Source: Planctomycetota bacterium
GTDB lineage: Bacteria > Planctomycetota > Phycisphaerae > Sedimentisphaerales > Anaerobacaceae
Assembly: GCA_019456255.1 (NCBI GenBank)
Contig: VRUG01000016.1
Coordinates: forward strand, 26,486 to 90,485
Length of the DNA: 64,000 nt
Direction: 5' to 3'
In this document: in pieces, positions 1-7,658 of the stretch
How the letters are laid out: each line of letters starts with the position of its first letter
Position numbering within the stretch: position 1 is the first letter of the stretch
Program-made: the position numbers and the translations under genes
The notes under the pieces: generated by a model
Databases searched by the model: none
Seen by the model: only the letters and a program-made list of their open reading frames with translations
What the model was told of the DNA's origin: nothing

Positions 1-602
1 AGGTCTATACCTCCGTAGTATCCTTGATAAATACCACCGCCATTACTTGCGTTATTATTCTGCACGATGCAATTATTAACGCTTAACATCCCGTATGTCA
101 CATTAGAACAAATGCCACCCCCTGAATTTGCCGTATTATCGGCAATAATACATTTATTGATAGTAGGGGATGTTGGATTACCCTGAGTTCCTGAACAATA
201 AATTCCGCCTCCATTGGTCGCGTTGCCTCCGGTGATTGTAAAGCCTGACAATATCGAGTTAGCATCTTCACCGGAATTAAGTGTCACGACAGTTCCTGCT
301 CCATTTCCGTCTATGATAGTATCAGCTACGACATCCCAGTTATTTGGGTCCGTGCTTTGCAGGGTTATAGCTTTTCCGTTGAAATCTATTGTTTCATAGT
401 AAGTTCCAAGATTTACATCGATAATGTTACTGCCTGAAGCGGCATTGATACCTGCTTGTATAGTCGCAAAAGCTGTGGCCCACGATGTTCCAGCATCAAG
501 GTCGTTGCCGTCGGGGTCGACGTAATAATCGGCAGCTAAAGAGAAGTTCGCGAGCAGCAGTGTGACAATAAAAACAGCGGTAATTAATTTTTTCGCATTC
601 AT
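1..602 (-). CDS. Secreted right-handed beta-helix protein, N-terminal part
   Basis: This is the N-terminal ~200 residues of a gene that runs off the left edge. Reading down from the ATG at 602, a hydrophobic signal peptide (MNAKKLITAVFIVTLLLANF) is followed by AADYYVDPDGNDLDAG. That is the usual opening of polymorphic, pectate-lyase-like beta-helix proteins of planctomycetes, which continue with an ATIQAGI segment. After it come Asn/Gly-rich rungs with repeated GGGIY and NNxAxNGGGI motifs, typical of parallel beta-helix surface or exported proteins. A strong AAGGAGG lies 7 nt before the start. The substrate is unknown; a polysaccharide-binding or polysaccharide-degrading role is only the family's usual guess. 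A sorting tail, if there is one, would lie outside the window. Confidence 0.85.
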   Translation of the reverse strand, partial: MNAKKLITAVFIVTLLLANFSLAADYYVDPDGNDLDAGTSWATAFATIQAGINAASGSNIIDVNLGTYYETIDFNGKAITLQSTDPNNWDVVADTIIDGNGAGTVVTLNSGEDANSILSGFTITGGNATNGGGIYCSGTQGNPTSPTINKCIIADNTANSGGGICSNVTYGMLSVNNCIVQNNNASNGGGIYQGYYGGID

Positions 603-616
603 GACAATCCTCCTTG

Positions 617-706
617 TTAAAAGTTAAAAATTCCTATTATATAACCAGGTATAGTTGGTTTTTGTCTGGGGTTTAGACTGATGCTGTGAAGTGTTGTATC
701 TCTCAT
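617..706 (-). CDS. Possible 29-residue leader ORF upstream of the beta-helix gene
   Basis: An ATG at 706, preceded by GGAGG with 9 nt spacing, opens a 29-codon ORF that begins MRDTTLHSISLNPRQKP and ends at a TAA at 617-619. The stop is immediately upstream of the AAGGAGG of the beta-helix gene, so the two would be closely coupled. I recognise no family. The good ribosome-binding site and the tight arrangement are the only support; chance is a real alternative. Confidence 0.3.
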   Translation of the reverse strand: MRDTTLHSISLNPRQKPTIPGYIIGIFNF

Positions 707-729
707 GAAAAATTTCCTCCATTTTCCAT

Positions 730-759
730 CTCATAGTGACAGCATAGTGACATTGTCAA
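730..759 (-). promoter_or_regulatory. Candidate promoter with a direct repeat, upstream of the beta-helix gene
   Basis: On the minus strand TTGACA (759-754) is followed after 18 nt by TATGAG (735-730), a plausible sigma-70 promoter. The spacer and -10 carry an 11-bp-period direct repeat: CATAGTGAC on the + strand at 732-740 and 743-751. Two copies one helical turn apart suggest a regulator site. The flank at 760-800 is very AT-rich. Confidence 0.4.
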
Positions 760-976
760 GAAAAAAATATTAAAATATTTAAATATTAGTAAATCTACTT
801 ACATGGTGTTTGTCCTGGCTTGCGGAGTGGCATAATGTCACCTTGTCGGGCTAAGTCCTTGTGAGATATGAGGCTAAGTTATTCAGTAGGCTCCCTTTGA
901 TGAACTCAGTACAAGTAGGGCAGGCGGGGCACACAAAAAGGCATTTTTGAATTGTATTTTTAACGCGATTAGGCCT
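760..976. other. Intergenic stretch without a recognisable gene
   Basis: Together with the leader ORF and promoter this fills 603-1021. It opens with an AT-rich run (760-800). It also holds a short segment near 888-912, TGATGAACTCAGTACAAG, that resembles the degenerate interspersed repeat at 12676-12697. ORFs here lack ribosome-binding sites and family features. Confidence 0.5.
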
Positions 977-1006
977 CCCGTGGGATTTGTTGCCAAATCC
1001 CACGGG
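977..1006. terminator. Perfect 13-bp hairpin downstream of the STAS-like remnant
   Basis: CCCGTGGGATTTG (977-989), a 4-nt loop (990-993) and its exact complement (994-1006) form a very stable stem. It lies 15 nt beyond the stop of the minus-strand gene remnant. It has no T-run, so it could be a mRNA 3' stabiliser or a weak terminator rather than a classic intrinsic terminator. Confidence 0.45.
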
Positions 1007-1021
1007 CGACCATGAAGATAC

Positions 1022-1275
1022 TTATTGTTCGTTAATCCATTTTCTTGCGTGGGCAATAATAGATGACATGAAGATAGTAAGTCCCGCATTTTTAGCAGTT
1101 GCCTGGAACAGCTTTGCATTGTCGGTTTCTGTGGCGGGATGGACGATAGCGATTTTGAAACTGTTATCGTAGCCTAACCCGGGAAGGGCCTTCGCGATTT
1201 CGACGAAACCAAGAGCGTATTCGGTCAATACGGTGTCGAAGGTGTCAAAAAGAAGCTTCTTGTATAACCCTACCC
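1022..1275 (-). pseudogene. 3' remnant of a small STAS/SpoIIAA-like protein gene, cut by an insertion sequence
   Basis: An open minus-strand frame enters from the insertion sequence and runs ~84 codons to a stop at 1022. It reads ...YKKLLFDTFDTVL..., then ...FKIAIVHPATETDNAKLF..., and ends ...AHARKWINEQ. The pattern of a beta strand KIAIV, then an ELF-like helix, then a terminal A-R-K-W-I helix resembles the C-terminal half of STAS-like ~130-residue proteins. This is inferred from the pattern only. No credible start codon remains: the frame is interrupted by the element at about 1275, and the flank on the far side of the element (2547 onward) does not supply an obvious N-terminal half. I therefore treat it as a broken gene. 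Confidence 0.5.
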
Positions 1276-1279
1276 ATTG

Positions 1280-2205
1280 TCAAGACCAATTTTTCTTTTG
1301 TTTAAGGTGTAAGTTACAGCATTTCGCGCTTTGCGTAGCGCAGGCGTAGCAAAGCGACAGGTCGCTTGTCTGGTACACCTCTGTCGGCGTTCTCCGGCCC
1401 AATGATCCGTGCGGCCTGTGATGATTATAATAATCAAAATACTGACGCAGTGACCGTATCAACTCATGGCCATCGTCATACTCACGCAAATAAATTTCTT
1501 CATACTTGACCGTCCGCCACAAACGCTCAGCCAGGATATTATCAAAGCACCGGCCTTTGCCGGACATGCTGACCCTGATCTTACGAGCTTTCAGTTCATC
1601 AATAAAGTCGCTGCTGGTGTACTGGCTGCCCTGATCCGAATGAAACACCGCCGGCTTTGCCACACTCAACGCTTCATCCAACGTATCCATGCAGAACAAC
1701 GACTCAAGGCTATTGGACACTGACCAGCTTATCACATATCTGCTGAAATAATCCATGATAGCAACCAGATACATAAAGCCGTGTGTCATGCGAATATATG
1801 TTATATCCGAACACCATACCTGGTCGGGCTCGGTAATATCCATCTTGCGAATAAGACACGGATATTTCGCGTGCTCGATAATGCTCTGTGTGGTTCCGGG
1901 CCTGGGATAGATAGCCATAAGCCCCATTACGCATTAGCCGCCTGATACGTTTATGATTGACTACAATACCTTTTTCCGAGACCACATCAACCATACGCTC
2001 GACGCTGGTAAACGGATGAGCAGTGAATTCTTCGTCTATGAAGTTCATCATCGTAATATCACGCTCAGCTATTGATGCAGCTTTATAGTAAACCCGTGAA
2101 CGGTTAACACCGAGCAGACCGCACTGCTTTCTGATACTGAGCTTTTTGTTTGATTTGTCAATCATCTCTATTCTTCGAGTAATCCTAACTGACGCAATTT
2201 TTTTT
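1280..2205 (-). pseudogene. IS3-type transposase OrfB, frameshifted
   Basis: The upstream half, from the A-run near 2205 or the ATG at 2165, encodes the HTH_21 region: KKLSIRKQCGLLGVNRSRVYY, followed after ~46 residues by HKRIRRLMRN. The downstream half, from 1927, encodes MGLMAIYP and the rve domain. The rve DDE residues are intact: D in CSDITY, D in FHSDQGSQY, E in DNILAERLW, with the YNHHRPHGSLG motif near the end. The two halves are in different frames. Canonical family members read LMRxMGLxAIYP through this point, so one base has been lost at about 1928. The protein cannot be made in one piece without a second frameshift. The stop codon lies inside the right inverted repeat. Confidence 0.8.
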
Positions 2206-2469
2206 GAGAAAGTCAATCTCCACTGCCTGTTGGCCGATCTTCTGATGGAGCTTTTCTTCATCAACCGGCTTTCTGTCTCGTACCTGCTTTGTCCTGCCAT
2301 CAGCCATAGCTTGCGGCAATTGCTCCAGAGCGTGTTTTTTCCATTGTCGCACCTGGTTGGGGTGGACTTCATAGATTGATGCAATCTCGTTGATAGTCTT
2401 TTCGCCCTTGATAGCGACAATTGCCACTTTAGCTTTGAAAGCCTTTCCGAAATTCCTGTGCTGTGCCAT
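2185..2469 (-). CDS. IS3-type transposase OrfA
   Basis: 94 residues from the ATG at 2469, with GGAAG 8 nt upstream. It is an HTH_Tnp_1 (IS3 OrfA) protein: NFGKAFKAKVAIVAIKGE, then TINEIASIYEVHPNQVRQWK as the recognition helix region, then a leucine-zipper-like tail ending in EIDFLKKN. OrfA normally fuses to OrfB by -1 slippage on an A-run. Eight A residues are present near 2198-2205, but orfB lies in the +1 frame relative to orfA, and the -1 frame soon meets a stop. A further indel at this junction is likely. Confidence 0.75.
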   Translation of the reverse strand: MAQHRNFGKAFKAKVAIVAIKGEKTINEIASIYEVHPNQVRQWKKHALEQLPQAMADGRTKQVRDRKPVDEEKLHQKIGQQAVEIDFLKKNCVS

Positions 2470-2616
2470 AATTCTGCTTCCTTTCATAAAAGCATGATAG
2501 AATTATACCACAACTTAACACCTTATACACTGGTCTCAAATCAGGGGAGTATTATAGATACGTTCAAAAGCAGGGCGAAGAAGACAGCGGACAAGCGAAG
2601 CTTGAATTCTGAAATG

Positions 2617-2636
2617 CTACGGGTTTTAACCCGTAG
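2617..2636. repeat. Short palindrome with 9-bp arms
   Basis: CTACGGGTT TT AACCCGTAG lies between the insertion sequence and the protease gene. It is a tight hairpin with a 2-nt loop followed by an AT-rich stretch. It could be an operator or a weak terminator; the sequence does not decide. Confidence 0.4.
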
Positions 2637-2732
2637 TTATTTACTAAATAGGGATATATTTATGCGAAAATATGTTAGACTTGTTCAGGTATGATTAGAG
2701 ATGATTTTAGGGCATTGAGGGGAAAGGCTTTT

Positions 2733-4106
2733 ATGAAAAAAACTTTATTTGCGCTATTTCTAACGGGGGTTTTAGTATTTAGTGTTTACGGCAGGACAGC
2801 AAGACGTTCAAAAACGACGAGCAAGGAAATTATTGCCAAAGTCGTATCCGGGGTCAAGGACGGTAAGATTGCTTATAAGCTAACGACTCGGAAGGAATTG
2901 GAGGAACTGATAGGGCGAAGTATTCGGGAGGAATCGAGAAATAGCGGGGGAATGGAGATGCTCACTGTTATTTACCAAGGCGTTACTGCTGAGTTTAGCA
3001 GGATGCGAAATTATTCTGCTCCATTTACCCTTACAAAGATAAAGGCGAAGAGGTGGCTTGATATCGGGCAGAAGCGTGAAATAGTTTTACGTAATGAAGG
3101 TGATTTGAAGAAGTTCGATGAGTTTTGGGGTTTAGCAGGGATATCGTTAGAGAACCTGGATTTAAGTGGTCAGTCTCGTTTTCTTAGAAAGATGACTTTT
3201 GACAGTCGTACGAAATGGCCTGCGGAAGATAAGCTTCCTCGCAGATATAATCCTGCGGCCTTGCTCGAAGAAGGTAAGACTCCGGGTCTTGGTGTTCGCG
3301 GGCTGCATGAGGCGGGTATTGACGGTCGCGGTATAGGTATAGCGATAATTGACCAGCCTTTATTGGAAGACCATGAGGAGTACGCCGAGCGTCTGGTGAA
3401 ATATCAAAGTGTCGAGGTTCGCCGCAAACACCCGCCGCAAATGCATGGTTCGCCGGTTGTTAGTATTGCGGTTGGTAAAAAATGCGGTGTGGCACCGGGA
3501 GCTTTTGTTCACTACTACGCGGTTCCGATGTGGAAGTGGGACAAAAACTGCAAGCCCTGGGCGAATATAATCAATCAGATCATCAGAGATAACGCCAAAC
3601 TTGAAGATGGGAAAAAGATTCGGGTTGTTAGTATCTCGCTTGGGACATTTTCTCGAAGTATAAATGTAAGGTCATGGGAGCGAGCAATCGCCAAGGCCAA
3701 TAAGCACGGGATTCTTGTTGTGACTTGTGACGATGCTTTTTTGGATTATGGAACGTTGCAGCGAATAGAGGGGAAATCAGCAGATGACGCGAAAAATTAC
3801 CGCCGCGCCAGGCGTTCAAGCAAAAGGGATATCATTCATGTTCCCACGAGTAATCGCAGTGTAGCGAGTCATCATGGCCGCGACGTTTATACTTATGAGC
3901 GTGATGGCGGTCTTAGCTGGGCGGCGCCATACTTGGCAGGAGTGGCGGCATTGGGTTTTCAGGTTTATCCTGAGCTTGAGCCTGAAAGAATAGTTGAGCT
4001 TTGGCTTGAGACGGCGTCACAGACACGTGCAGGTTCTGTTATAAATCCTGCGGCGTTTATTGAGGCGGTCAAAAAGCAGCGAGATTCGGTGACTGCGACA
4101 GAGTGA
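2733..4106 (+). CDS. Exported subtilisin-like serine protease (S8 family)
   Basis: 457 residues. I chose ATG 2733 over an upstream one because it opens a clean signal peptide (MKKTLFALFLTGVLVFSVYG) and has GAGGGGAAAGG before it. Residues 20-170 are a pro-like region of unknown fold. The peptidase S8 domain follows: Asp207 in GIAIIDQP, His238 in MHGSPVVSIAVG, and Ser395 in LSWAAPYLAGVAALG, a variant of the GTSMAAPHVAG box. The usual oxyanion Asn region reads ILVVTCDDAF and has no obvious Asn, so activity is probable rather than certain. Export implies a periplasmic or surface role. The promoter-bearing gene at 4217 follows separately. Confidence 0.82.
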   Translation: MKKTLFALFLTGVLVFSVYGRTARRSKTTSKEIIAKVVSGVKDGKIAYKLTTRKELEELIGRSIREESRNSGGMEMLTVIYQGVTAEFSRMRNYSAPFTLTKIKAKRWLDIGQKREIVLRNEGDLKKFDEFWGLAGISLENLDLSGQSRFLRKMTFDSRTKWPAEDKLPRRYNPAALLEEGKTPGLGVRGLHEAGIDGRGIGIAIIDQPLLEDHEEYAERLVKYQSVEVRRKHPPQMHGSPVVSIAVGKKCGVAPGAFVHYYAVPMWKWDKNCKPWANIINQIIRDNAKLEDGKKIRVVSISLGTFSRSINVRSWERAIAKANKHGILVVTCDDAFLDYGTLQRIEGKSADDAKNYRRARRSSKRDIIHVPTSNRSVASHHGRDVYTYERDGGLSWAAPYLAGVAALGFQVYPELEPERIVELWLETASQTRAGSVINPAAFIEAVKKQRDSVTATE

Positions 4107-4130
4107 CTATAATTGATGTTACTTTTAAGA

Positions 4131-4160
4131 TTGACAATTCGTGGGATTTAGTAGTATAAT
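4131..4160 (+). promoter_or_regulatory. Sigma-70-like promoter TTGACA-N18-TATAAT
   Basis: A perfect -35 (4131-4136) and a perfect -10 (4155-4160) with an 18-nt spacer lie 56 nt before the ATG at 4217. This is the best consensus promoter seen in the window and separates the downstream gene from the protease gene. Confidence 0.7.
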
Positions 4161-4216
4161 GCATATAGGTTGAATGTATTATAATATTAACTGTCGAATA
4201 TTGAAAAGGGGCGGTT

Positions 4217-5212
4217 ATGGGTTCAGGCAAGGGGCGATTTGTTCAGCGGTTCAAGTGGCATATCATTACCATCAGTGTAATCCTGTCAGGTGCGGCGGCT
4301 CTTACGTTGTCTACCGATGTTTTCGAGACGAGTGAGACGAATAAGATTCCGCAGACGATATGGCTTTTATGCGCGTTGACGATGTTGTTTATAACGCTGA
4401 CGATTCTTTCAAAGGTCGTGAAGATATCTGACCGTTTAAGGGACAATGAGGGCGGCCTTGAAAAGGCGGCGGGGCTTATAGAAAAGATGAATGCTGAGCT
4501 GCGTCAAATCAGTCACAATACTCGATTGAGCGAGCAGGCCAAATCGATAGCGTATCGAGATGCGGACCGCCAGTCGTTGCGTGAGTCGGTTCTTGAGAAG
4601 CTTCACCGTCAGGACTTTGAGGCGACTTATGAAATAATAGAAGAGATAGCTAATTCGACGGAATATAAGAAACTTGCCGATACCTTACGAGCCGAGGCAA
4701 AGAAGTATCAAGAATCGACTGATACTGAGCGAGTTAACCAGGTGATAGCTTATATAACCAAGTTTTTAGATAGTTTCCAGTGGACCCAGGCAAGTACGGT
4801 GATAGAGAGGTTAATCAAGGCGGCGCCAAATTCCGAAGATGCCAAGTCGATGCGTCAAAAGCTTGTAGATAAAAAGCAGGAACGTAAGAAGACGCTGCTT
4901 GCTTTGTGGGACGAAGCAGTTAAGCGTCAGGAGACGGACCGCAGTCTTGAGATTTTGAATGAGTTGGATTTGTATCTTACACCTAACGAGGGTTTGGCGT
5001 TGCAGGAGGCTGCCCGTGACATTTTCCGGAGTAAGCTGCATAATCTGGGTGTGACGTTTTCTTTGGCGATTTCTGAGAAGCAGTGGAGCAAAGCTCTTAC
5101 TGTCGGCCGTCAAATAACTCGAGATTTCCCTAATAGTCGCATGGCTGAAGAAATACGTGAGAAATTTGACGCACTTAAAAAACGCGCAACAGAATCAGAG
5201 CTATTTGGATAA
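4217..5212 (+). CDS. Membrane-anchored helical-repeat protein of unknown function
   Basis: 331 residues with GGGGCGG before the start. Two membrane segments lie near residues 14-33 and 47-68. A coiled-coil stretch (about 70-115) follows, and then an all-helical region in which pairs of helices such as QWTQASTVIERLIKAAPNSEDA and QWSKALTVGRQITRDFPNS resemble degenerate TPR repeats. The architecture suggests a protein anchored by an N-terminal hairpin, with a large cytoplasmic scaffold that binds other proteins. I do not recognise a named family. It stands alone behind a strong promoter and is convergent with the next gene. Confidence 0.75.
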   Translation: MGSGKGRFVQRFKWHIITISVILSGAAALTLSTDVFETSETNKIPQTIWLLCALTMLFITLTILSKVVKISDRLRDNEGGLEKAAGLIEKMNAELRQISHNTRLSEQAKSIAYRDADRQSLRESVLEKLHRQDFEATYEIIEEIANSTEYKKLADTLRAEAKKYQESTDTERVNQVIAYITKFLDSFQWTQASTVIERLIKAAPNSEDAKSMRQKLVDKKQERKKTLLALWDEAVKRQETDRSLEILNELDLYLTPNEGLALQEAARDIFRSKLHNLGVTFSLAISEKQWSKALTVGRQITRDFPNSRMAEEIREKFDALKKRATESELFG

Positions 5213-5216
5213 CAGA

Positions 5217-5235
5217 TTTCGTTATTGAAACGAAA
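5217..5235. terminator. Small hairpin between convergent genes
   Basis: TTTCGTT, a 5-nt loop and AACGAAA form a 7-bp stem straddling the stop codons of the two convergent genes at 5212 and 5222. The position suits a weak bidirectional terminator; there is no long T-run. Confidence 0.35.
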
Positions 5236-5770
5236 ACAATGATTGAGTTTTAACCATTGTCAACTGTTCGGGATAAGCCGCGAAAGTATGAATATGCAAC
5301 TCATCCTGCCTTGCCTCATAATCGACATAGCAGAACGGATGGAGTCCATCATTTTCGACTTTTTGGTACTTTACAAATATCCCTCTATTTTTAGCGAAAC
5401 GGTCGAGGTCGAGATGGCTTTGTCTGTATAGATTTCTGCTCATTTTTTCGACCTGGAAATCTGTCATGTAGTGGAGTTTTTTGCTTAAACTGCACTTGTG
5501 TGAGCGTGGCCCCCTAAACTGGAATCTTTCGATGAGCCCTCTTTGCGGGAGCGGCTGGTTCGGTGCACTGACAACCTCGGCGAGTGACATTTCTTTAGTA
5601 TGTACAGTAACGACATGTGTACATCCTGTGACCCAAATATTGGCCTGGTATTTTTCGGTTTTCAACTTTCTGTTAGCGTAGATTTGAAAAAGCTCCGGGT
5701 GGAGCGGTCTCTGGAACAAGCTAAAAGAAAGTTGATCTACGGCAATATTGATCTTTGGTGATTCCATCAT
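5222..5770 (-). CDS. DUF2617-like protein of unknown function
   Basis: 182 residues; AAGGA lies 8 nt before the first of two in-frame ATGs. It has no signal or membrane segment. The order DQLSFSLFQRPLHPELF, IWVTGCTHVVTV, LAEVVSAPNQPLPQRGL and a final YVDYEARQDELHIHTFAAYP resembles the DUF2617 family as I remember it, whose function is unknown. The GCTHVV segment and the FQVEKM region are the most family-like parts. The gene stands alone, and a candidate promoter with the conserved 17-bp motif lies about 110 nt upstream. The assignment is a pattern match made from memory. Confidence 0.6.
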   Translation of the reverse strand: MMESPKINIAVDQLSFSLFQRPLHPELFQIYANRKLKTEKYQANIWVTGCTHVVTVHTKEMSLAEVVSAPNQPLPQRGLIERFQFRGPRSHKCSLSKKLHYMTDFQVEKMSRNLYRQSHLDLDRFAKNRGIFVKYQKVENDGLHPFCYVDYEARQDELHIHTFAAYPEQLTMVKTQSLFSFQ

Positions 5771-5877
5771 TTATAATTCCTTCTAAAAAATACAAGTCGC
5801 TTTACTGAACCCATTATACAAAAATCGTAGGGCACAATTCAAGTAGCGTACCAGTACTGATAATGGGGTTTGTGTTG

Positions 5878-5894
5878 ATTATAGGACGATTATC
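5878..5894 (-). promoter_or_regulatory. 17-bp motif GATAATCGTCCTATAAT, candidate promoter
   Basis: On the minus strand this reads GATAATCGTCCTATAAT, including a TATAAT box, about 110 nt upstream of the 5770 start. The identical 17-mer occurs on the + strand at 19849-19865, so the conserved part extends upstream of the -10. No good -35 is seen 17 nt away, which suggests an activator-type or extended -10 promoter. Confidence 0.45.
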
Positions 5895-5926
5895 CTGCAA
5901 GCGTAGGATAGCAAAAGATTAACGGA

Positions 5927-5979
5927 GGCGAATATTTTTGAAAAAAAACCAAAAAAAATGGTTGTGGGCGAATATTTTT
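5927..5979 (-). terminator. Direct repeat and T-rich hairpin after the CPBP protease gene
   Basis: GGCGAATATTTTT occurs at 5927-5939 and again at 5967-5979, 40 bp apart. Between them, on the minus strand, AACC, a T-rich loop and GGTT are followed by TTTTTT. This is a weak intrinsic-terminator-like structure immediately after the stop codon of the minus-strand gene. Confidence 0.35.
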
Positions 5980-6874
5980 AGGGGTTTATGAAGAAGGCGT
6001 TAATGAAAACCACGATAATGTCATAGAATGCGTGTGTACCAGCAGTTATGGCAAATCCTCTAAAGGCGAAAAGTGCGGCGAAGTAGATTCCCGCGATTGT
6101 TCTAAATGCAAAGGCGGTTGCACTGAAGTGTTCGATGGTTTGTCCACTAAAAAAGTCGATGTGATGGTGTGCGCTAAACATTGCGGCGGAGAGTATGACA
6201 GAAAAGATGACAGCGTTCTTACGATTCAACCTTAGGATGTCCTGAAATAAAATCATTAAAAGACAAATCAGAATAAGTCTAAAGATGAGTTCCTCGTAAA
6301 TACCTGCTCCGATGCTTGTTGTAATATTGGCCCATAGATTATGTGTTTGAGTCGGCTCATCATAAACGATGCTGTCTGTTAAGGTGTCATCTGTGGTTTG
6401 GACTGAGCAGGATATGATTTTGGTTTGTGTGTTTTTGTATGCGGCGATGTCTGTTTGGGATTGTGCGGGGTTGTTCAGGAAGACGCTAAGTACAATCAGC
6501 GGAATCGCCAGAGCGATGCATTCGAGTGCCATTGGCAAGATGTCGGGGAAAGAAAAGTACCACTGCTTTCTTGAGACAATCTGCAACGCGAGTAGAATGA
6601 TAACGACAGCTATCGCGGGCGCTGCCCATGTAATTTTGTCGGCAAAGCCGAGATACTGGAGGAATGTTTGGAGCCAGACGAATGCAACGACGCGTATTTG
6701 TGATTGATTTAATAAGTCGGTATTGATGAAGATGGTGCCGAGTTCATAGAAGATGATAAATGGCAGCAGGAAAACAAGGGCATAGAACGGTCGGCTTGTG
6801 CGTTCGAGGTACGAGTCTTTTGCGAAGTTGAATAGTTGGCTTGGGTTTTGTTTTTTGCCGTCTTTGCTGGCCAT
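5978..6874 (-). CDS. CPBP-family intramembrane metalloprotease
   Basis: 298 residues with about seven hydrophobic segments. The CPBP/CAAX-protease signature is complete: E194-E195 with R199 in YEELIFRL, His236 in the AHHHIDFF segment, and His281-x3-Asp285 in THAFYDII. These residues bind the metal within the membrane in Rce1-like enzymes. Bacterial members cleave or process membrane proteins or peptides, and the substrate cannot be told here. A loop at 137-185 between membrane segments is longer than usual and hydrophilic. It is a single gene with a T-rich structure after its stop. Confidence 0.85.
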   Translation of the reverse strand: MASKDGKKQNPSQLFNFAKDSYLERTSRPFYALVFLLPFIIFYELGTIFINTDLLNQSQIRVVAFVWLQTFLQYLGFADKITWAAPAIAVVIILLALQIVSRKQWYFSFPDILPMALECIALAIPLIVLSVFLNNPAQSQTDIAAYKNTQTKIISCSVQTTDDTLTDSIVYDEPTQTHNLWANITTSIGAGIYEELIFRLILICLLMILFQDILRLNRKNAVIFSVILSAAMFSAHHHIDFFSGQTIEHFSATAFAFRTIAGIYFAALFAFRGFAITAGTHAFYDIIVVFINAFFINP

Positions 6875-6974
6875 TTTTCGGTTAAGATTCCTTTCTCTTT
6901 GTTTTTGAAAGTTTACCCCAAAGCGGTTAGAATTACAATAACTTAAGTTGAAGAAGTTTTAAGAAAGATACGAG

Positions 6975-7640
6975 ATGGGTCGAGAGCAGATAGTCGAGAT
7001 TTACGAATTGCTTTTTGAGCGTTTTGGCGGTCAGGGTTGGTGGCCCGGTGACGGTCGGCTTGAGATAATAGTTGGTGCGATATTGACCCAGAATACGAAC
7101 TGGCCTAACGTTGAGAAGGCGATAGCAAATTTGAAGTCGCGTGATGTTTTAACAGCTGAAAAGCTGCACGGTCTTGAGCAGTCGGCGCTGGCGGAACTTA
7201 TCAGGCCCTCGGGTTATTTTAATATAAAGGCAAAGCGGTTGGGGAACTTTTTGGATTGGTTTTTTGATAACTATGACGGTGAGTTGGAAAATCTTGAAGA
7301 GCTTGATACTGGCCGGCTGCGGGAAGAGCTGTTGAGTGTTAAGGGGATTGGACGTGAGACAGCAGATTCGATTTTGCTTTACGCATTTGGCAGGGAGATA
7401 TTTGTAGTTGACACATATACAGCACGAGTTGCGGTTCGTCATGGGCTGATTGAGCCGAACTGCGATTATGAACAGCTTCAATATTTGTTTGAGTCGAATC
7501 TTTCCGGTGACGTGAAATTGTTTAATGAATATCATGCGCTGCTGGTTCGTGTTGGTAAAGAGTTTTGCAGGCCTAAGGCACGATGTGAGGGTTGTCCTCT
7601 TGAGGGTCTGGAGCACTGCATCGATGTTGAGGAGTTTTAA
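6975..7640 (+). CDS. HhH-GPD DNA glycosylase, MagIII-like (endonuclease III superfamily)
   Basis: 221 residues. An EndoIII-type fold is clear: WWPGDGRLEIIVGAILTQNT near the start, the helix-hairpin-helix LLSVKGIGRETADSIL (119-134), catalytic Asp146 in FVVDTYTAR, and four Cys (198, 204, 207, 215) for a 4Fe-4S cluster. The residue that is the lyase Lys in endonuclease III (GxGRKTA) is Glu128 here. The Helicobacter 3-methyladenine glycosylase MagIII, as I recall it, reads similarly (GIGKESADAIL). I therefore expect a monofunctional glycosylase for alkylated bases rather than a bifunctional Nth. The Cys spacing (5, 2, 7) also differs from Nth (6, 2, 5). Confidence 0.82.
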   Translation: MGREQIVEIYELLFERFGGQGWWPGDGRLEIIVGAILTQNTNWPNVEKAIANLKSRDVLTAEKLHGLEQSALAELIRPSGYFNIKAKRLGNFLDWFFDNYDGELENLEELDTGRLREELLSVKGIGRETADSILLYAFGREIFVVDTYTARVAVRHGLIEPNCDYEQLQYLFESNLSGDVKLFNEYHALLVRVGKEFCRPKARCEGCPLEGLEHCIDVEEF

Positions 7641-7658
7641 TTTACTTGCAAAGCCAGG

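Larger units (their letters stand above)
1273..2546 (-). mobile_element. Degraded IS3-family insertion sequence
   Basis: About 1.27 kb with orfA (HTH) and orfB (rve integrase), both on the minus strand. Imperfect terminal inverted repeats are visible: the right end at 1273-1288 reads CCCATTGTCAAGACCA, and the left end at 2546-2531 read inward is CCCTGATTTGAGACCA. I see no convincing target-site duplication. The orfA/orfB reading frames and a break inside orfB (see orfB) suggest that the copy is dead. It interrupts a small STAS-like gene. Confidence 0.8.

Noticed and set aside
883..1119. 78-codon minus-strand ORF over the 977-1006 hairpin
   Set aside because: It overlaps the STAS-like remnant in another frame and has no family features or ribosome-binding site.
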